From Methanocella paludicola SANAE (GTDB lineage Archaea > Halobacteriota > Methanocellia > Methanocellales > Methanocellaceae), in contig NC_013665.1 of the NCBI RefSeq assembly GCF_000011005.1, forward strand, positions 1,899,501 through 1,963,500: a DNA stretch of 64,000 bases, in the 5' to 3' direction. The notes under the pieces were generated by a model, which worked only from the letters and a program-made list of their open reading frames with translations, searched no databases and was not told the DNA's origin. Below are positions 17,121 to 26,437 of the stretch, piece by piece. Position 1 is the first letter of the stretch. Each line of letters starts with the position of its first letter. A program made the position numbers and the translations under genes.

Positions 17121-17192
17121 AGCCAACGTCCGGAGTCGAACCGGATTAGGATTGCTCTGCAGGCAATTGCATGGCCGCTCTGCCACGTTGGC
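17121..17192 (-). tRNA. tRNA-Cys (GCA)
   Basis: On the minus strand the acceptor stem GCCAACG pairs with CGTTGGC, followed by discriminator U. The anticodon arm is ATTGC-CTGCAGA-GCAAT with anticodon GCA. The T arm contains GGTTCGACTCC. CCA is not encoded. U73 and GCA are standard identity elements for tRNA-Cys. Confidence 0.97.
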
Positions 17193-17313
17193 GAGTTTTG
17201 CAACAGTGTACATACATTTTTTCTATTTAAATCTGTTGATATCGGCATAAAGGGATACAAACGCTGAATTAATCAACATTAATATTATCCATCACGCCGT
17301 ACAATTATTGAGT

Positions 17314-18060
17314 ATGCCGCAGCGAGAGCTTAACGATTATGACCTCAAAAGATACGACAGACAGATAATTCTCCGGGGATTCGGCGAGGAAGGGCAAAAG
17401 AAGCTTAAGAATACGCGGGTTTTTGTGGCGGGATGCGGAGGCCTGGGGAGTCCAATCGCTTACTACCTGGCCGCTGCAGGGTTCGGTCACCTCGTTCTTG
17501 TGGACATGGATGTCGTCGACCTGAGCAATTTGAACCGCCAGATCCTTCACTGGGACGAGAATATCGGGGAGCTTAAGGTGAAAAGCGCTTACGAGAAGCT
17601 CTCCCGGCTCAACCCGGAGATCGAGCTTACTCCCCTGAACATGGAGATCACCGGGGATAACGTCTATGAGCTGACGGAAGGCTGCGACATCATCATGGAC
17701 GCCATGGACAACTTCCCCGCCCGGTACATGCTCAACCGGGCGTCGCTAAAACACGGAATACCGTTCATACACGCCTCCATCTGGGGCATGGAGGGCCGCC
17801 TGACGACGCTCGTCCCGGGAAAGACGCCATGCCTGGAGTGCATCTTCCCGAATGCCCCCCCTAAGGAGAAGTTCCCCGTTCTCGGGGCCACGGCGGGCGT
17901 GCTGGGCACGCTGCAGGTCACTGAGGCCGTTAAGGTCATCCTTGGCACAGGCGAGCCGCTGCTCAACCGGCTGCTCGTCTACGACGGCGAGTACATGGAG
18001 TTCCACGAGATCTGTATCGATAAGAACCCGGATTGCCCGGCCTGCAGGCATATGGAATAA
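17314..18060 (+). CDS. ThiF/MoeB/HesA-family adenylyltransferase (E1-like)
   Basis: A 248-residue E1-like enzyme that adenylates the C-terminus of a ubiquitin-fold sulfur-carrier protein (MoaD, ThiS or archaeal SAMP). The nucleotide-binding loop is VAGCGGLGSPIAYYLAAAG (residue 35), followed by VDMDVVDLSNLNRQ with the ATP-contacting Arg. Two zinc-binding CxxC pairs are CLEC near residue 171 and CPAC near the C-terminus. A TTG 6 nt upstream would also serve as a start; the ATG at 17314 is preferred. No partner carrier gene is adjacent. It could serve molybdopterin or tRNA thiolation. Confidence 0.9.
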   Translation: MPQRELNDYDLKRYDRQIILRGFGEEGQKKLKNTRVFVAGCGGLGSPIAYYLAAAGFGHLVLVDMDVVDLSNLNRQILHWDENIGELKVKSAYEKLSRLNPEIELTPLNMEITGDNVYELTEGCDIIMDAMDNFPARYMLNRASLKHGIPFIHASIWGMEGRLTTLVPGKTPCLECIFPNAPPKEKFPVLGATAGVLGTLQVTEAVKVILGTGEPLLNRLLVYDGEYMEFHEICIDKNPDCPACRHME

Positions 18061-18231
18061 TTTATTCGATAATACGTCATAAATCGAAATATTTCTATCT
18101 ATTTTAGAAAAAACTGGTGGTTTTAGGGTAATCAATCGAAATATTTATCAAGCGCTTGTTATATATAATTAATAAAAATTCCGTAGTGGCCCGGTATCTT
18201 CCCGGCCACCCGGGAAAAGGGGGCAAAACAT

Positions 18232-18570
18232 ATCGAGCTATATCAGGCTATAGCCTTACTCGTCGTAGTAGGGTGCATCATAGTCCTGCTCTGGCTATTT
18301 CAAAATGCCATGGGCGGGACGGCTTCGAAGACTCTCATCAGCTATGAGGCACTCGCCCTCATGCTCATCATCATTTTTTCGCTCATCGGGGATTACTTCT
18401 TATTCCAGGGCGAACTATTGATCAGGCCCATTTTCGGCCAGAACGCAGTGGAGCGGATACACTATGTTTATGATAACATGGGCAACGATATGAAAATATA
18501 TCTCGTTTCTCTGATGTCGTTCATCGTGATCTGCCTGTTCCTGGTGTTATACTATATTTCTAAAAAATAG
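18232..18570 (+). CDS. Small membrane protein, three hydrophobic segments, probable ATC start
   Basis: The first ATG in this frame (18310) starts a protein with two hydrophobic segments, but the frame upstream encodes another clear membrane helix (AIALLVVVGCIIVLLWLF) and contains no ATG, GTG or TTG. A strong SD, AAGGGGG at 18217-18223, lies 8 nt before an in-frame ATC at 18232, giving a 112-residue protein. Helices fall at about residues 5-24, 35-55 and 90-108, with a soluble loop IRPIFGQNAVERIHYVYDN between the second and third. No family is recognised. If only the ATG is used, the product has 86 residues. Confidence 0.6.
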   Translation: MELYQAIALLVVVGCIIVLLWLFQNAMGGTASKTLISYEALALMLIIIFSLIGDYFLFQGELLIRPIFGQNAVERIHYVYDNMGNDMKIYLVSLMSFIVICLFLVLYYISKK

Positions 18571-18580
18571 GCCACAACCA

Positions 18581-18853
18581 CTAAAATATCGAGCGCTCAT
18601 CGATCGGTAAAACATATTCATTCGTATCGACGGGCCGGCTTTTAATGCGCCAGACGCCGTCAAAATAAATTTCGACCGTAGCCCCGATCCCGTATTCTTT
18701 TTCTAAGAACGGGATCTGTCGTCTATCGATGGGCACTTTGATCAACGTCCCCTCGACGTTCACCAGAATATTGGCATCATTGACGAGCGGGTTCCAGTGT
18801 TTCTTGATACCTTTAAAAATGCCTGTAGCTACCGCTCCAGTATCATGATGCAC
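18581..18853 (-). CDS. Conserved-looking hypothetical protein
   Basis: A 90-residue soluble protein of unknown function with a mainly beta pattern (NILVNVEGTLIKVPID, GATVEIYFDGVWRI). The GTG start is preceded by GAGGGGG about 7 nt upstream, supporting a real gene. It is convergent with the small membrane protein gene, with 10 bp between stops, and lies upstream of nothing obvious on its own strand. No domain assignment is offered. Confidence 0.55.
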   Translation of the reverse strand: MHHDTGAVATGIFKGIKKHWNPLVNDANILVNVEGTLIKVPIDRRQIPFLEKEYGIGATVEIYFDGVWRIKSRPVDTNEYVLPIDERSIF

Positions 18854-18955
18854 ATTTGCGCCCCCTCGTTAATATCCGTTATTGGCTCGAGTGCCCATAA
18901 ACGTTTGCTTTCTTGTACGAGCCGATAACATGCTGGCGGTTTTGAGCTTATGGCT

Positions 18956-19561
18956 TTACCGTATCTTATGTGGTGTGGAGGGTAATACGTCCTGCTTTTT
19001 CTGCTTCTGGCCCCAGCGCTGGTACACGTCGTTATCGATGCCTAGCTGATCCAGGATCCGCCCGACGACGTTGTCGACCAGATCGTCGATCGTCTTTGGC
19101 TTGTTGTAGAACCCGGGGCTTGCCGGCATGATCACGGCCCCCGCCTGCTTTAGCTTTACCATGTTCTCGAGATGAATGAGGTTGAGGGGCATTTCGCGGG
19201 GCACGATGATGAGCTTGCGGCCCTCCTTGAGCGTTACGTCCGCGGCACGGCCGATGAGGGTGTCCGCGTAGCCGTTCGCCACCCCGGCCATCGTCTTCAT
19301 GGTGCAGGGCACGATGACCATGGCGTCCCAGCGGTATGAGCCGCTCGCGATGGGCGATAAAAAGTCGTTATCCTCATAATGGAAAGTAGCTTTCTTCAGC
19401 AGCGAGCTCACGCTCGTGTCCGTCTCGATCTCGACCAGTTCCCGTGCCTCCTGCGAAAGCACCAGGTGCGTCTCCTCGTTGCCCTCTAGGACCTCTAACA
19501 GCCGGATGCCGTACTGCACCCCGCTGGCGCCGGTCATCGCGATGATCAGTCTTTTTTGCAT
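18956..19561 (-). CDS. ubiX: Flavin prenyltransferase UbiX
   Basis: UbiX joins dimethylallyl phosphate to FMN to give prenyl-FMN, the cofactor of UbiD decarboxylases. The 201-residue length is typical. The FMN-binding N-terminus is IIAMTGASGVQYGIRLLE. Further motifs are VIVPCTMKTMAGVANGYAD and IIVPREMPLNLIHLENM, and MPASPGFYNKP forms the prenyl site. Its start overlaps the LpdD-like gene by 16 nt, in the order HD hydrolase, LpdD-like, ubiX. The client UbiD is 3.6 kb away. Confidence 0.95.
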   Translation of the reverse strand: MQKRLIIAMTGASGVQYGIRLLEVLEGNEETHLVLSQEARELVEIETDTSVSSLLKKATFHYEDNDFLSPIASGSYRWDAMVIVPCTMKTMAGVANGYADTLIGRAADVTLKEGRKLIIVPREMPLNLIHLENMVKLKQAGAVIMPASPGFYNKPKTIDDLVDNVVGRILDQLGIDNDVYQRWGQKQKKQDVLPSTPHKIR

Positions 19562-19905
19562 AGTTCACCCGCCAGTGCGCTTATCAGCTCGTCGCAGAGC
19601 CTCAGCGTTTCATCTATTTCTTCTTTCGTGATATTATCGTAATGTATGCCTGCCACGATAACGACTGTTTTGTTTAGCTTTTTTGCCAATTTTTCCGCTG
19701 CGCCCTTTACTACGCGGTCTTCCCTGTGCGCCGGGACTGTGATGACTGAGGATGTGGCGACTCCTTCGGACTTTATTCCGACCGCCACGGCCCCGATATG
19801 CGCCTTACCGCCCGTGATGGCCACGAGCAGGTCGTCGCCCACGTCGACCGCTTTCAGGGACACCGCAATGCGGCCCGATGAGTTCGAGAACAGCCGCTCC
19901 ATCAA
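19546..19905 (-). CDS. LpdD-like protein (putative prenyl-flavin chaperone family)
   Basis: A 119-residue protein with the pattern DLLVAITGGKAHIGAVAVG (residues 24-42) followed by VITVPAHREDRV, which I recognise as the LpdD-like family. LpdD proteins accompany UbiD/UbiX-type systems and are proposed to handle prenylated flavin; that function is not firmly established. The context supports it: the gene overlaps ubiX by 16 nt downstream and the HD hydrolase gene by 4 nt (ATGA type) upstream. It is likely cytoplasmic. Confidence 0.78.
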   Translation of the reverse strand: MMERLFSNSSGRIAVSLKAVDVGDDLLVAITGGKAHIGAVAVGIKSEGVATSSVITVPAHREDRVVKGAAEKLAKKLNKTVVIVAGIHYDNITKEEIDETLRLCDELISALAGELCKKD

Positions 19906-21104
19906 ACGACCTCGAGCTTACTCTGCTTCGGCACCTTTTCAACGTTAAAGTAATCCCTGGCGATGCGGCCGACCTTCTCCCGGTATTCGGGCAGCGTGTA
20001 AACACCCATGCGCCAGTCGCTCGAATAGGACTCTTCCATGATCTTCACTAGATTTGACACGTCGTCCAAATATTTCAACTGGTCATTTTCCATGAGCACC
20101 GTGGCGTTGCGCTCCCTGAAGTCGGGTATCTTCGGGATGTCGATGAGCACGTAGCCGCTGTCGATGCCCGCCATGCGGGCGATCTCGCGCTCGATATCCT
20201 TATGTATCCTGGTGTAGCGGACGATGCTCCTGTCGACGGAATCGAATCCGACGTACAGCGCCCTCTTGAAGAGGTTCCGCGAGTTCAGGCGGCCGATCAT
20301 TTCTGCCGAATATTTGTTGAAGTGCCTCATGCGCTCGTTGAGCTCGTAATCGTCCATGAGCTGTAGCTCGAAGGCGTTCATGTCTCCCTCGCTGATGGCG
20401 GCGTCGATGCCGTGGACGAACATGGAGCCCGCGATGCGCCCGACGTGGTGGTCGTATACGGAGGGATACATTAAAAACCGGGACATCAGCAGCGATTCGG
20501 CGGATTTGAGGCCCCGGTAGTACAGGACGATGTTGTTGTCGTAGAAGCGGATGTTCCGCAAGAGGTGCTCGTAGTCGACGATGCCGTAGGCGACGCCCGT
20601 GTAATAGGAATCGCGGATGAGGTAGTCCATCCGGTCCACGTCTAGCGAGCCCGTGATGATCTGCCCGACCTTCGTTTTCCCCTGGATGTGGCTCGATATG
20701 GCCGAGGGCTTGATGCCGTACTCGTCCAGGATAGTAGCGATCTCGGGATTTTCCAGTAAGAATAAGACATCGTCGTGCTTGCGGCGGGTGTACTCCTCGA
20801 TAATGTCCTCGCTGTCGTGGGAATAGGGGCCGTGGCCGATGTCGTGGAGCAGCGCCGCGATCTCGATCTCCCGGCGTTCTTCCTCGGAAAGCTCGGAGCC
20901 CAGCCTGCTTGCGAGATAATAGGTGCCAAGGGAGTGCTCAAACCGAGTGTGGTTGGCTCCCGGGTAGACGAGGTTCGTCCAGCCGAGCTGCTTGACGTTG
21001 CGGAGGCGCTGCACTATGCGCGTGTCGAGCAACTTTTCAATGTGAGGTGAAATTTCGATGTAACCGTGTATGGGGTCTCTAATGGGACTCATAGGCATGC
21101 TCAT
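19902..21104 (-). CDS. HD-domain phosphohydrolase (dNTPase-like)
   Basis: A 400-residue metal-dependent phosphohydrolase related to dGTPases and archaeal YdhJ-type proteins. Key residues are in NHTRFEHSLGTYYLA (about residue 52), ALLHDIGHGPYSHDSE (residue 84 onward, the HD pair) and the later aspartate in SLDVDRMDYLIRDSYYTG. The substrate may be a deoxynucleotide. Three closely spaced ATGs allow alternative starts within the first 6 residues. It heads a tight operon with the LpdD-like gene and ubiX and is divergent from cofD. Confidence 0.88.
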   Translation of the reverse strand: MSMPMSPIRDPIHGYIEISPHIEKLLDTRIVQRLRNVKQLGWTNLVYPGANHTRFEHSLGTYYLASRLGSELSEEERREIEIAALLHDIGHGPYSHDSEDIIEEYTRRKHDDVLFLLENPEIATILDEYGIKPSAISSHIQGKTKVGQIITGSLDVDRMDYLIRDSYYTGVAYGIVDYEHLLRNIRFYDNNIVLYYRGLKSAESLLMSRFLMYPSVYDHHVGRIAGSMFVHGIDAAISEGDMNAFELQLMDDYELNERMRHFNKYSAEMIGRLNSRNLFKRALYVGFDSVDRSIVRYTRIHKDIEREIARMAGIDSGYVLIDIPKIPDFRERNATVLMENDQLKYLDDVSNLVKIMEESYSSDWRMGVYTLPEYREKVGRIARDYFNVEKVPKQSKLEVV

Positions 21105-21210
21105 GCTTGTTTTATTTTAATACATCTTAGTAGGCGCCGTTAATGATAAACTTGTCCTTCGGCCCGATTCTAAATCCTTATTTAGAAAGGGCGCCTAGAT
21201 ATCTGCTGTT

Positions 21211-22104
21211 ATGTTATCCATCTTATCTGGCGGCACGGGAACCCCCAAGCTACTGAGGGGCTTCAAGGACAGCGAAGACATCTCGGTCATCGTGAACACG
21301 GCGGAGGACGTGTGGGTCTCCGGCAACAAGGTAACGCCGGACGTCGACTCGGTCATGTATACTGTCGCTGGCATCATCGACGACAAGAAATGGTGGGGGA
21401 TCAAGGGCGATACTTTCAACACGTTCAAGGCTCTCGAGGAGATGGGCTATTTCGAGGAGATCATGCTCGGCGACCGGGACCGGGCCACCTGCATCTACCG
21501 TACCGATGTGATCAACAGCGGCAGCACGCTGACTGAAGCCACTAAGGACCTATGTAACGTTTTCCAGATAAAGATGAACGTCCTGCCCATGAGCGAATAC
21601 GATATAACGTCCGTTATCAGTACGCCCCTGGGCGACATGCACTTCCAGGACTTCTGGGTGGGCATGCACGGCGAGCCTGATGTCTCCGCAGTAAGGCTTA
21701 TGGGGCAATTGCTGCCCACGCCCGAGGTCATGGATGCCCTGAACGCCTCGGATGATATATTCATCGGGCCCAGCAATCCTATCACCAGCATCGGGCCCAT
21801 TCTGTCTTTAGAAGGCGTGCGAGAGACATTGCAGATCAAGTTCGTTATCGCCGTCAGCCCCTTCATCGGCGACCAACCCATCAGCGGCCCGGCCGCAAAG
21901 CTCATGAAGGCCAGGGGACTGGAGCCTTCAACGAAGGGAGTGGCAGAGTTTTACAAGGATATCGTCGATATACTCATCGTGGATGAGCGTGATAAGACCG
22001 ACCTCTCGGGCTACGATTTTGAGGTGGACCATTACGATACGCTGATGACGAGTGTGGAGAAGAGCAAGGCACTTGCCGATTTCATGCTGAGTAAGTGCGT
22101 ATAA
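21211..22104 (+). CDS. cofD: 2-phospho-L-lactate transferase (coenzyme F420 biosynthesis)
   Basis: CofD transfers the phospholactyl (or phosphoenolpyruvyl) group from an activated GPP intermediate to the deazaflavin Fo, giving F420-0. The 297-residue length is normal. The signature N-terminus LSGGTGTPKLLRGF forms the nucleotide loop, and GDRDRATCIYRTD and IGPSNPITSIGPIL are conserved family segments. It is a monocistronic gene divergent from the HD hydrolase, and a foldback repeat begins 10 bp after its stop. Its presence supports an F420-dependent methanogen. Confidence 0.96.
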   Translation: MLSILSGGTGTPKLLRGFKDSEDISVIVNTAEDVWVSGNKVTPDVDSVMYTVAGIIDDKKWWGIKGDTFNTFKALEEMGYFEEIMLGDRDRATCIYRTDVINSGSTLTEATKDLCNVFQIKMNVLPMSEYDITSVISTPLGDMHFQDFWVGMHGEPDVSAVRLMGQLLPTPEVMDALNASDDIFIGPSNPITSIGPILSLEGVRETLQIKFVIAVSPFIGDQPISGPAAKLMKARGLEPSTKGVAEFYKDIVDILIVDERDKTDLSGYDFEVDHYDTLMTSVEKSKALADFMLSKCV

Positions 22105-22113
22105 TATACCGTG

Positions 22114-22650
22114 TTCCCATGGGCGCTGATTTGTTCGGTCGGTATCACAAACATCACTAAATGAATTAAAACACGAATTTTTTTTAAGATTTTACTCACG
22201 AAGCCTCTAATGCTCTAAAACACCGTCAATGCCCGAACTCTCCAAGCCACAGGGCAGTGCTCGAATTACACTAATGCTCCAACCCGAAAGGAAAGCCCGA
22301 AAGCTCGAAAACACGTTTGAAACTCGAAACAGCCATGCACAAACACTCTAAAAGCCCGGTCGTTTCCCATTAGGTCAGTTTGTAATGGCTTGGTGCCGTT
22401 AGCGGTTTAGCCGTGCTTTGGAGTGTTCGTGCTCCATCGTTTAGCGTTTCAAACGTGCATTCGTGCTTTAGAGCCTTCGTTTCGGGTTAGAGGCTTCGAG
22501 AATTCGAGCACTGCCCTGTGGCTTGGAGAGTTCGGGCATTGACGGTGAGTTCGAGGCTTAGAGGCTTCGTGAGTAAAATTATAAAAAAGAATTAGGGAGT
22601 TAATTCCTTTTGAGAGGTTCGTGATACCGACCGAACTAATCAGCGAGCGC
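22114..22650. repeat. Foldback element B (TCGGTATCAC-end family)
   Basis: A palindrome of about 537 bp filling the space between cofD and a convergent Fe-S gene. Both ends carry TGATTTGTTCGGTCGGTATC or its complement. The arms are built from words such as CCCGAA, CTCGAA, GCTCTAAA and CACGTTTGAAA. Element C at 54258-54788, read as reverse complement, matches it almost base for base over most of the length, so B and C are recent copies in opposite orientation. No gene is inside. Confidence 0.9.
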
Positions 22651-22673
22651 GCATACACGCTTTAAGATATGAG

Positions 22674-23498
22674 TTACTCTACTTCTCCCTGTATCGTGAT
22701 CGTCTTCTCGCTCACCGGGATATTCTTCGCAGACTTTTCAAGTGCACGATCAACTACATAGCGCACGCCGCTGCAGCATGGAACTTCCATGTGTGCGACC
22801 AGGATGGATTTGATCGTGTGGCTGGAGAAGATATCTGCAAGTTTCTCGACATAACCGTCGATGTCCGAATCCAGCTTCGGGCAGAAGATGATGACGATGC
22901 GGCCACGCACGAACTCTTCGTGGAATTCCGCATAGGCGAAGGGAACGCAGTCCGCAGTGATGAGCAGATCAGCATTATCAAAATACGATGCCGCAGGATT
23001 CAGGAGCTTGAGCTGGATAGGCCATTGTCGAAGCTCGGACCCAGAATTTCCAGAAGGCTTCGGGCCTGGAGTAGTTAGTTTCCGCGGGATGCTCCTCACT
23101 GCAGAGCCCGGGCAAGCTCCGAAATTCGGGTGGCCGCCGTGCATACTGCCAGGAACGGGGATCTTAAGCTCCTTAAGGTATTCGACCGCCTGGTCATACA
23201 GGTCAGTCTGCCCGTGACCCTTAAGATGCTCGAGGTGGGCCTTGATAACGGGCATGCCCTGCTTCACGATATTCTCCATTACTTTCTTTTCATCATAGGG
23301 CTCGGCCTCTCGCTCAATGACACAGATAGCGCCTTGGGGGCAGGTACCGATGCAGGCGCCGAGGCCGTCGCAGAAGAGGTCGCTTATTAGTCGCGCCTTC
23401 CCCTCGATGAGCTGAATGGCGCCCTCCGGGCAGTCAGGGATGCACTCGCCACATCCCGTGCATTTTTCATTGTCGATACTGATGATCTTACGTTTCAC
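22674..23498 (-). CDS. Two-[4Fe-4S] ferredoxin-domain protein
   Basis: A 274-residue protein. Residues 5-65 form a bacterial-type ferredoxin domain with CTGCGECIPDCP and a second cluster motif CDGLGACIGTCPQGAI. The C-terminal 200 residues carry further conserved-looking cysteines (GACPGS, CVPFAYAEFH, IIFCPKLD, VPCCSGVRYV) and probably form a separate Fe-S or metal-binding domain found with such ferredoxins in anaerobes. It is likely a cytoplasmic electron carrier or oxidoreductase subunit; the partner is unknown. It is monocistronic, and element B lies 23 bp after its stop. Confidence 0.85.
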   Translation of the reverse strand: MKRKIISIDNEKCTGCGECIPDCPEGAIQLIEGKARLISDLFCDGLGACIGTCPQGAICVIEREAEPYDEKKVMENIVKQGMPVIKAHLEHLKGHGQTDLYDQAVEYLKELKIPVPGSMHGGHPNFGACPGSAVRSIPRKLTTPGPKPSGNSGSELRQWPIQLKLLNPAASYFDNADLLITADCVPFAYAEFHEEFVRGRIVIIFCPKLDSDIDGYVEKLADIFSSHTIKSILVAHMEVPCCSGVRYVVDRALEKSAKNIPVSEKTITIQGEVE

Positions 23499-23589
23499 AG
23501 TTATTTCGTATGTTCACGAACATAAAATGTTTCCGGTTAATAGGTTCAACCCGCCCTGTCAAGCTTTTTATACTGGCCCGGCCATTTTT

Positions 23590-24126
23590 ATGACCATGCC
23601 GAAGTTCGCCGTCGTCGTTTGCCCCCACTGCAAGAACGCTTTCATCATGGAGCCCGGCCATAAGACAGTATCGTGCCGTAGCTGCAATAAGAGGCTGGAG
23701 GCCTCGCGGCTCAAGGTCTTTTTCGCGTCCGACGACTTCAAGGAAGCCCAGGCGGCCCGGGGCTCCGTCGTGGCCGGCATATCAGGCGACACGGCCGCCT
23801 TCGAAGAAGCGCTACCCGGCATTGGCAGGGACGTCATGGAACGCATTGGCGAGGACGTCCAGGAACAGCGATACATGGAAGACAAGCGCAAGGTCAACGA
23901 GAAGATGGACGAAGAGGCCCGTAAGACCAAAAAGAAGGGGCAGCAGGCCATCCTCAGGGATACGTTCGAAGAGCTCGCTGAAAACGGCGACATCGACATC
24001 GAAGAGTACTGGAAAAAAATATCCTTCAGCGGCATCGACCGCCTCAAGTTCGACAAGTGGGTGGAGAAGCTCGTCGAGACGGGAGTAGCCTATTCTCCTC
24101 GATTCGGGTACCTGAGAAAAAGCTGA
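23590..24126 (+). CDS. Archaeal zinc-ribbon protein (DUF5817-like)
   Basis: A 178-residue protein with an N-terminal zinc ribbon: CPHCKNAF at residue 11 and CRSCNKRL at residue 30. It is followed by SRLKVFFASDDFKEAQAARG, a segment seen in archaeal DUF5817 proteins. The C-terminal third (residues 115-178) resembles a winged-helix ending GVAYSPRFGYLRK. It may bind nucleic acid; function is unknown. The frame stays open upstream to 23416, but that part is antisense to the ferredoxin gene, so the ATG at 23590 (or 23596) is chosen. It is convergent with ablB, with 4 bp between them. Confidence 0.78.
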   Translation: MTMPKFAVVVCPHCKNAFIMEPGHKTVSCRSCNKRLEASRLKVFFASDDFKEAQAARGSVVAGISGDTAAFEEALPGIGRDVMERIGEDVQEQRYMEDKRKVNEKMDEEARKTKKKGQQAILRDTFEELAENGDIDIEEYWKKISFSGIDRLKFDKWVEKLVETGVAYSPRFGYLRKS

Positions 24127-24130
24127 GGGC

Positions 24131-24976
24131 TTAAGTGGCCCCCAGCGGCTTGTACCAGACGTTCATGCTCTCGTAGGCGCCGCAAATGTTCGTATTATTC
24201 ACCAGCCTCCCGCCGTAGGCGTATCCAGCTCGCGAGAATACCTTGTTCATCGGATAAGACGTGGCCCGGGCGATGGTATAGGACAGCTTCATTCCCTCGG
24301 CTGCCATGCTCTCCTCCATCTTTTTCAGGAGGAACGCCGAGATGCCTTTACTCCTGTGGCCCTCGAGCGTGGCGAAGTCCGTCATCTCGACGTTCTTCTG
24401 CTCATGGTCCATCTCTGCCGATGCTGCGCCCACCATCCTGCCCTTCATGCACATGAAGTAGTACTTTACGTTCTCGCCCATAGACTTCTTAATGTATTCG
24501 GCGTCCATGATCGGGAACGGGTATGTGCTGAAGGTCCGGCGGTAGAGCCCGGCAAGCTCCTTCGCATCGTCGGGATCCGCTGTGTGGAAGGTGAAATGCT
24601 CCTTAAGTGCCGGCACCTTGAACCATTCGGAGAAGGCTTTCGCTTCGGCGAGCACGTTCTCGAGCAGGCCGCTCCTCTTATCGACGGACCGGGTCCAGTC
24701 GGTATACTTCGCCATAAAGTAGCCGCCCTCGATGCCGTTGAAGAAGCCTGGCACGTAGGCTTCGATGCCGTAGCCGGCCTTGATGAATGTATCCAGGGCA
24801 TAGCCGGGCACCTTGACGAATATCTTCGAGTACGAGTTTTCCAGGGCCATGTCGTAGAGCCGGTGCACGATACGGGGCATATCGTCTTTGGCCAGCCGCA
24901 TGACGTATATGCGGTCATTGTGGTTGCCGTGCTGGACGACGGACTGCCCGAGCCTCATGATGATGTCACGCATCAT
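24131..24976 (-). CDS. ablB: Beta-lysine N-acetyltransferase
   Basis: AblB acetylates the epsilon-amino group of beta-lysine, completing synthesis of the osmolyte N-epsilon-acetyl-beta-lysine in methanogens. The 281-residue protein has a C-terminal GNAT domain with [10 protein letters not shown] and [18 protein letters not shown] as the acetyl-CoA loop. Its start overlaps the end of ablA by 11 nt, the usual ablA-ablB arrangement. In related archaea the operon is induced by high salt. Confidence 0.95.
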   Translation of the reverse strand: MMRDIIMRLGQSVVQHGNHNDRIYVMRLAKDDMPRIVHRLYDMALENSYSKIFVKVPGYALDTFIKAGYGIEAYVPGFFNGIEGGYFMAKYTDWTRSVDKRSGLLENVLAEAKAFSEWFKVPALKEHFTFHTADPDDAKELAGLYRRTFSTYPFPIMDAEYIKKSMGENVKYYFMCMKGRMVGAASAEMDHEQKNVEMTDFATLEGHRSKGISAFLLKKMEESMAAEGMKLSYTIARATSYPMNKVFSRAGYAYGGRLVNNTNICGAYESMNVWYKPLGAT

Positions 24977-26273
24977 ATCGCCTCCCTATGCGCCTATTGT
25001 TCGAAGGTATGATCGATATGGTCTCATCCCTGTCGGACAGGAGCCTGGCAATGCCGACCTCGTTTTCTGAGCTCACATCGTCGTGCTGTAGATGGCATGC
25101 CTGGCAGTTGCCGTCGCACTTCGCCGCCTTATAGGCGTCGGGCTCGGTGTAAGTGGTGATGACGCCCTCGTAGTTTCTCATGACGACTTTGTTCGTGGCG
25201 CTTGAGATCAGGTAGTTGGGCATCACGGGTATCTTCCCTCCGCCGCCGGGAGCGTCCACGACGTACGTGGGCACGGCGAATCCGCTCGTGTGCCCCACCA
25301 AGTTCTCGATGATCTCGATGCCCTTGGATACCGAAGTACGGAAGTGTGAGAGGCCCTCCGAGAGGTCGCACTGGAACATGTAATAGGGCCTAACACGGTT
25401 CTGTACCAGTTTCTGGAAGAGCTTCTTCATTATCTGCGGGCAGTCGTTCACGCCCGCCAGCAGGACGCACTGGTTCCCCAGAGGAATGCCGGCATCGGCC
25501 AGCTTACGCAAAGCTTCACGGGATGCCGGCGTCACCTCCTTCGGGTGGTTGAAATGCGTGTTGATCCACAGAGGGTGGTGGCCCTTCAGCATTTCCACCA
25601 GATCATCGGTAATGCGGCAGGGGAGCACGACTGGCACTCTCGTGCCGATGCGTACTACCTCTACGTGCGGGATGTTGTCCAGCTCGCTTAATATCCAGTC
25701 GAGGTAGTCGTCAGGTAACATCAGCGGGTCGCCGCCCGAGAGGAGCACATCCCGAATGGACGGGTTATCCCGGATGTAGTCGATGCCCTTGAGGATCGTC
25801 TCCCTGTCCGGGATATAGTCCACGTTGCCTACTTTCCTCTTCCTTGTGCAGTGGCGGCAGTACATGGCGCAGACGTTGCTTACGAGGAAAAGCACCCGGT
25901 CCGGGTACCTGTGGGTAATACCTGGCACCGGGCTGTCCTCTTCTTCCGCCAGGGGGTCGACCATGTCGCACTTCTCGACGTTTAATTCCTCGGGCGAGGG
26001 AAAACACTGCTTATATACCGGATCGTTCTTCATGTCCGCAGTATCGATGAGCGAAAGATAGTATGGAGTTATGTTGAGCGGAAAGTGCTCGATGGTCTTT
26101 TCGAGCTCCCTGCGTTCTTCTCTGTTGAAGTGTACTCCAGTGAGCTCCTCGAATGAGGGTATGTCCCGGACCGCGTGCCTCATCTGCCATTTCCAGTCGT
26201 TCCATTGCCTTACGGCGGCCCCCGGGTCTATTTTCTTTGCCAGCCCTACCTGTTTTATTAATAAACTGACCAA
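24966..26273 (-). CDS. ablA: Lysine 2,3-aminomutase
   Basis: AblA converts L-alpha-lysine to L-beta-lysine using radical SAM chemistry, an Fe-S cluster and PLP. The 435-residue length is normal. The CxxxCxxC cluster motif is [11 protein letters not shown] near residue 137, the PLP lysine lies in APGGGGKIP near residue 345, and a C-terminal Zn motif is CDGNCQACH. It is the first gene of ablAB. An AT-rich 150-bp leader and then a foldback element lie upstream. Confidence 0.96.
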   Translation of the reverse strand: MVSLLIKQVGLAKKIDPGAAVRQWNDWKWQMRHAVRDIPSFEELTGVHFNREERRELEKTIEHFPLNITPYYLSLIDTADMKNDPVYKQCFPSPEELNVEKCDMVDPLAEEEDSPVPGITHRYPDRVLFLVSNVCAMYCRHCTRKRKVGNVDYIPDRETILKGIDYIRDNPSIRDVLLSGGDPLMLPDDYLDWILSELDNIPHVEVVRIGTRVPVVLPCRITDDLVEMLKGHHPLWINTHFNHPKEVTPASREALRKLADAGIPLGNQCVLLAGVNDCPQIMKKLFQKLVQNRVRPYYMFQCDLSEGLSHFRTSVSKGIEIIENLVGHTSGFAVPTYVVDAPGGGGKIPVMPNYLISSATNKVVMRNYEGVITTYTEPDAYKAAKCDGNCQACHLQHDDVSSENEVGIARLLSDRDETISIIPSNNRRIGRRYDA

Positions 26274-26437
26274 TTTGTCACCTTCCTTGTAATTGGTTGC
26301 TGATTAATGGGTTGATTTGAGGGTTCAAATATTTTTTCGTGTTTAGCCAACTTTAATAATTGATGAGGTATGGCAGTTTAATTTGGTTGTTATTGAGTTA
26401 ATATGTTGAATAATTCTATCCTCTCACTTGCCCGGAT

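Noticed and set aside
18156-18347. 63-codon frame upstream of the small membrane protein
   Set aside because: It is in another frame, has no domain or SD, and conflicts with the membrane-helix-coding frame.
23416-23589. Upstream extension of the DUF5817-like gene
   Set aside because: The extension is antisense to the ferredoxin domain gene; the zinc ribbon begins right after the ATG at 23590.
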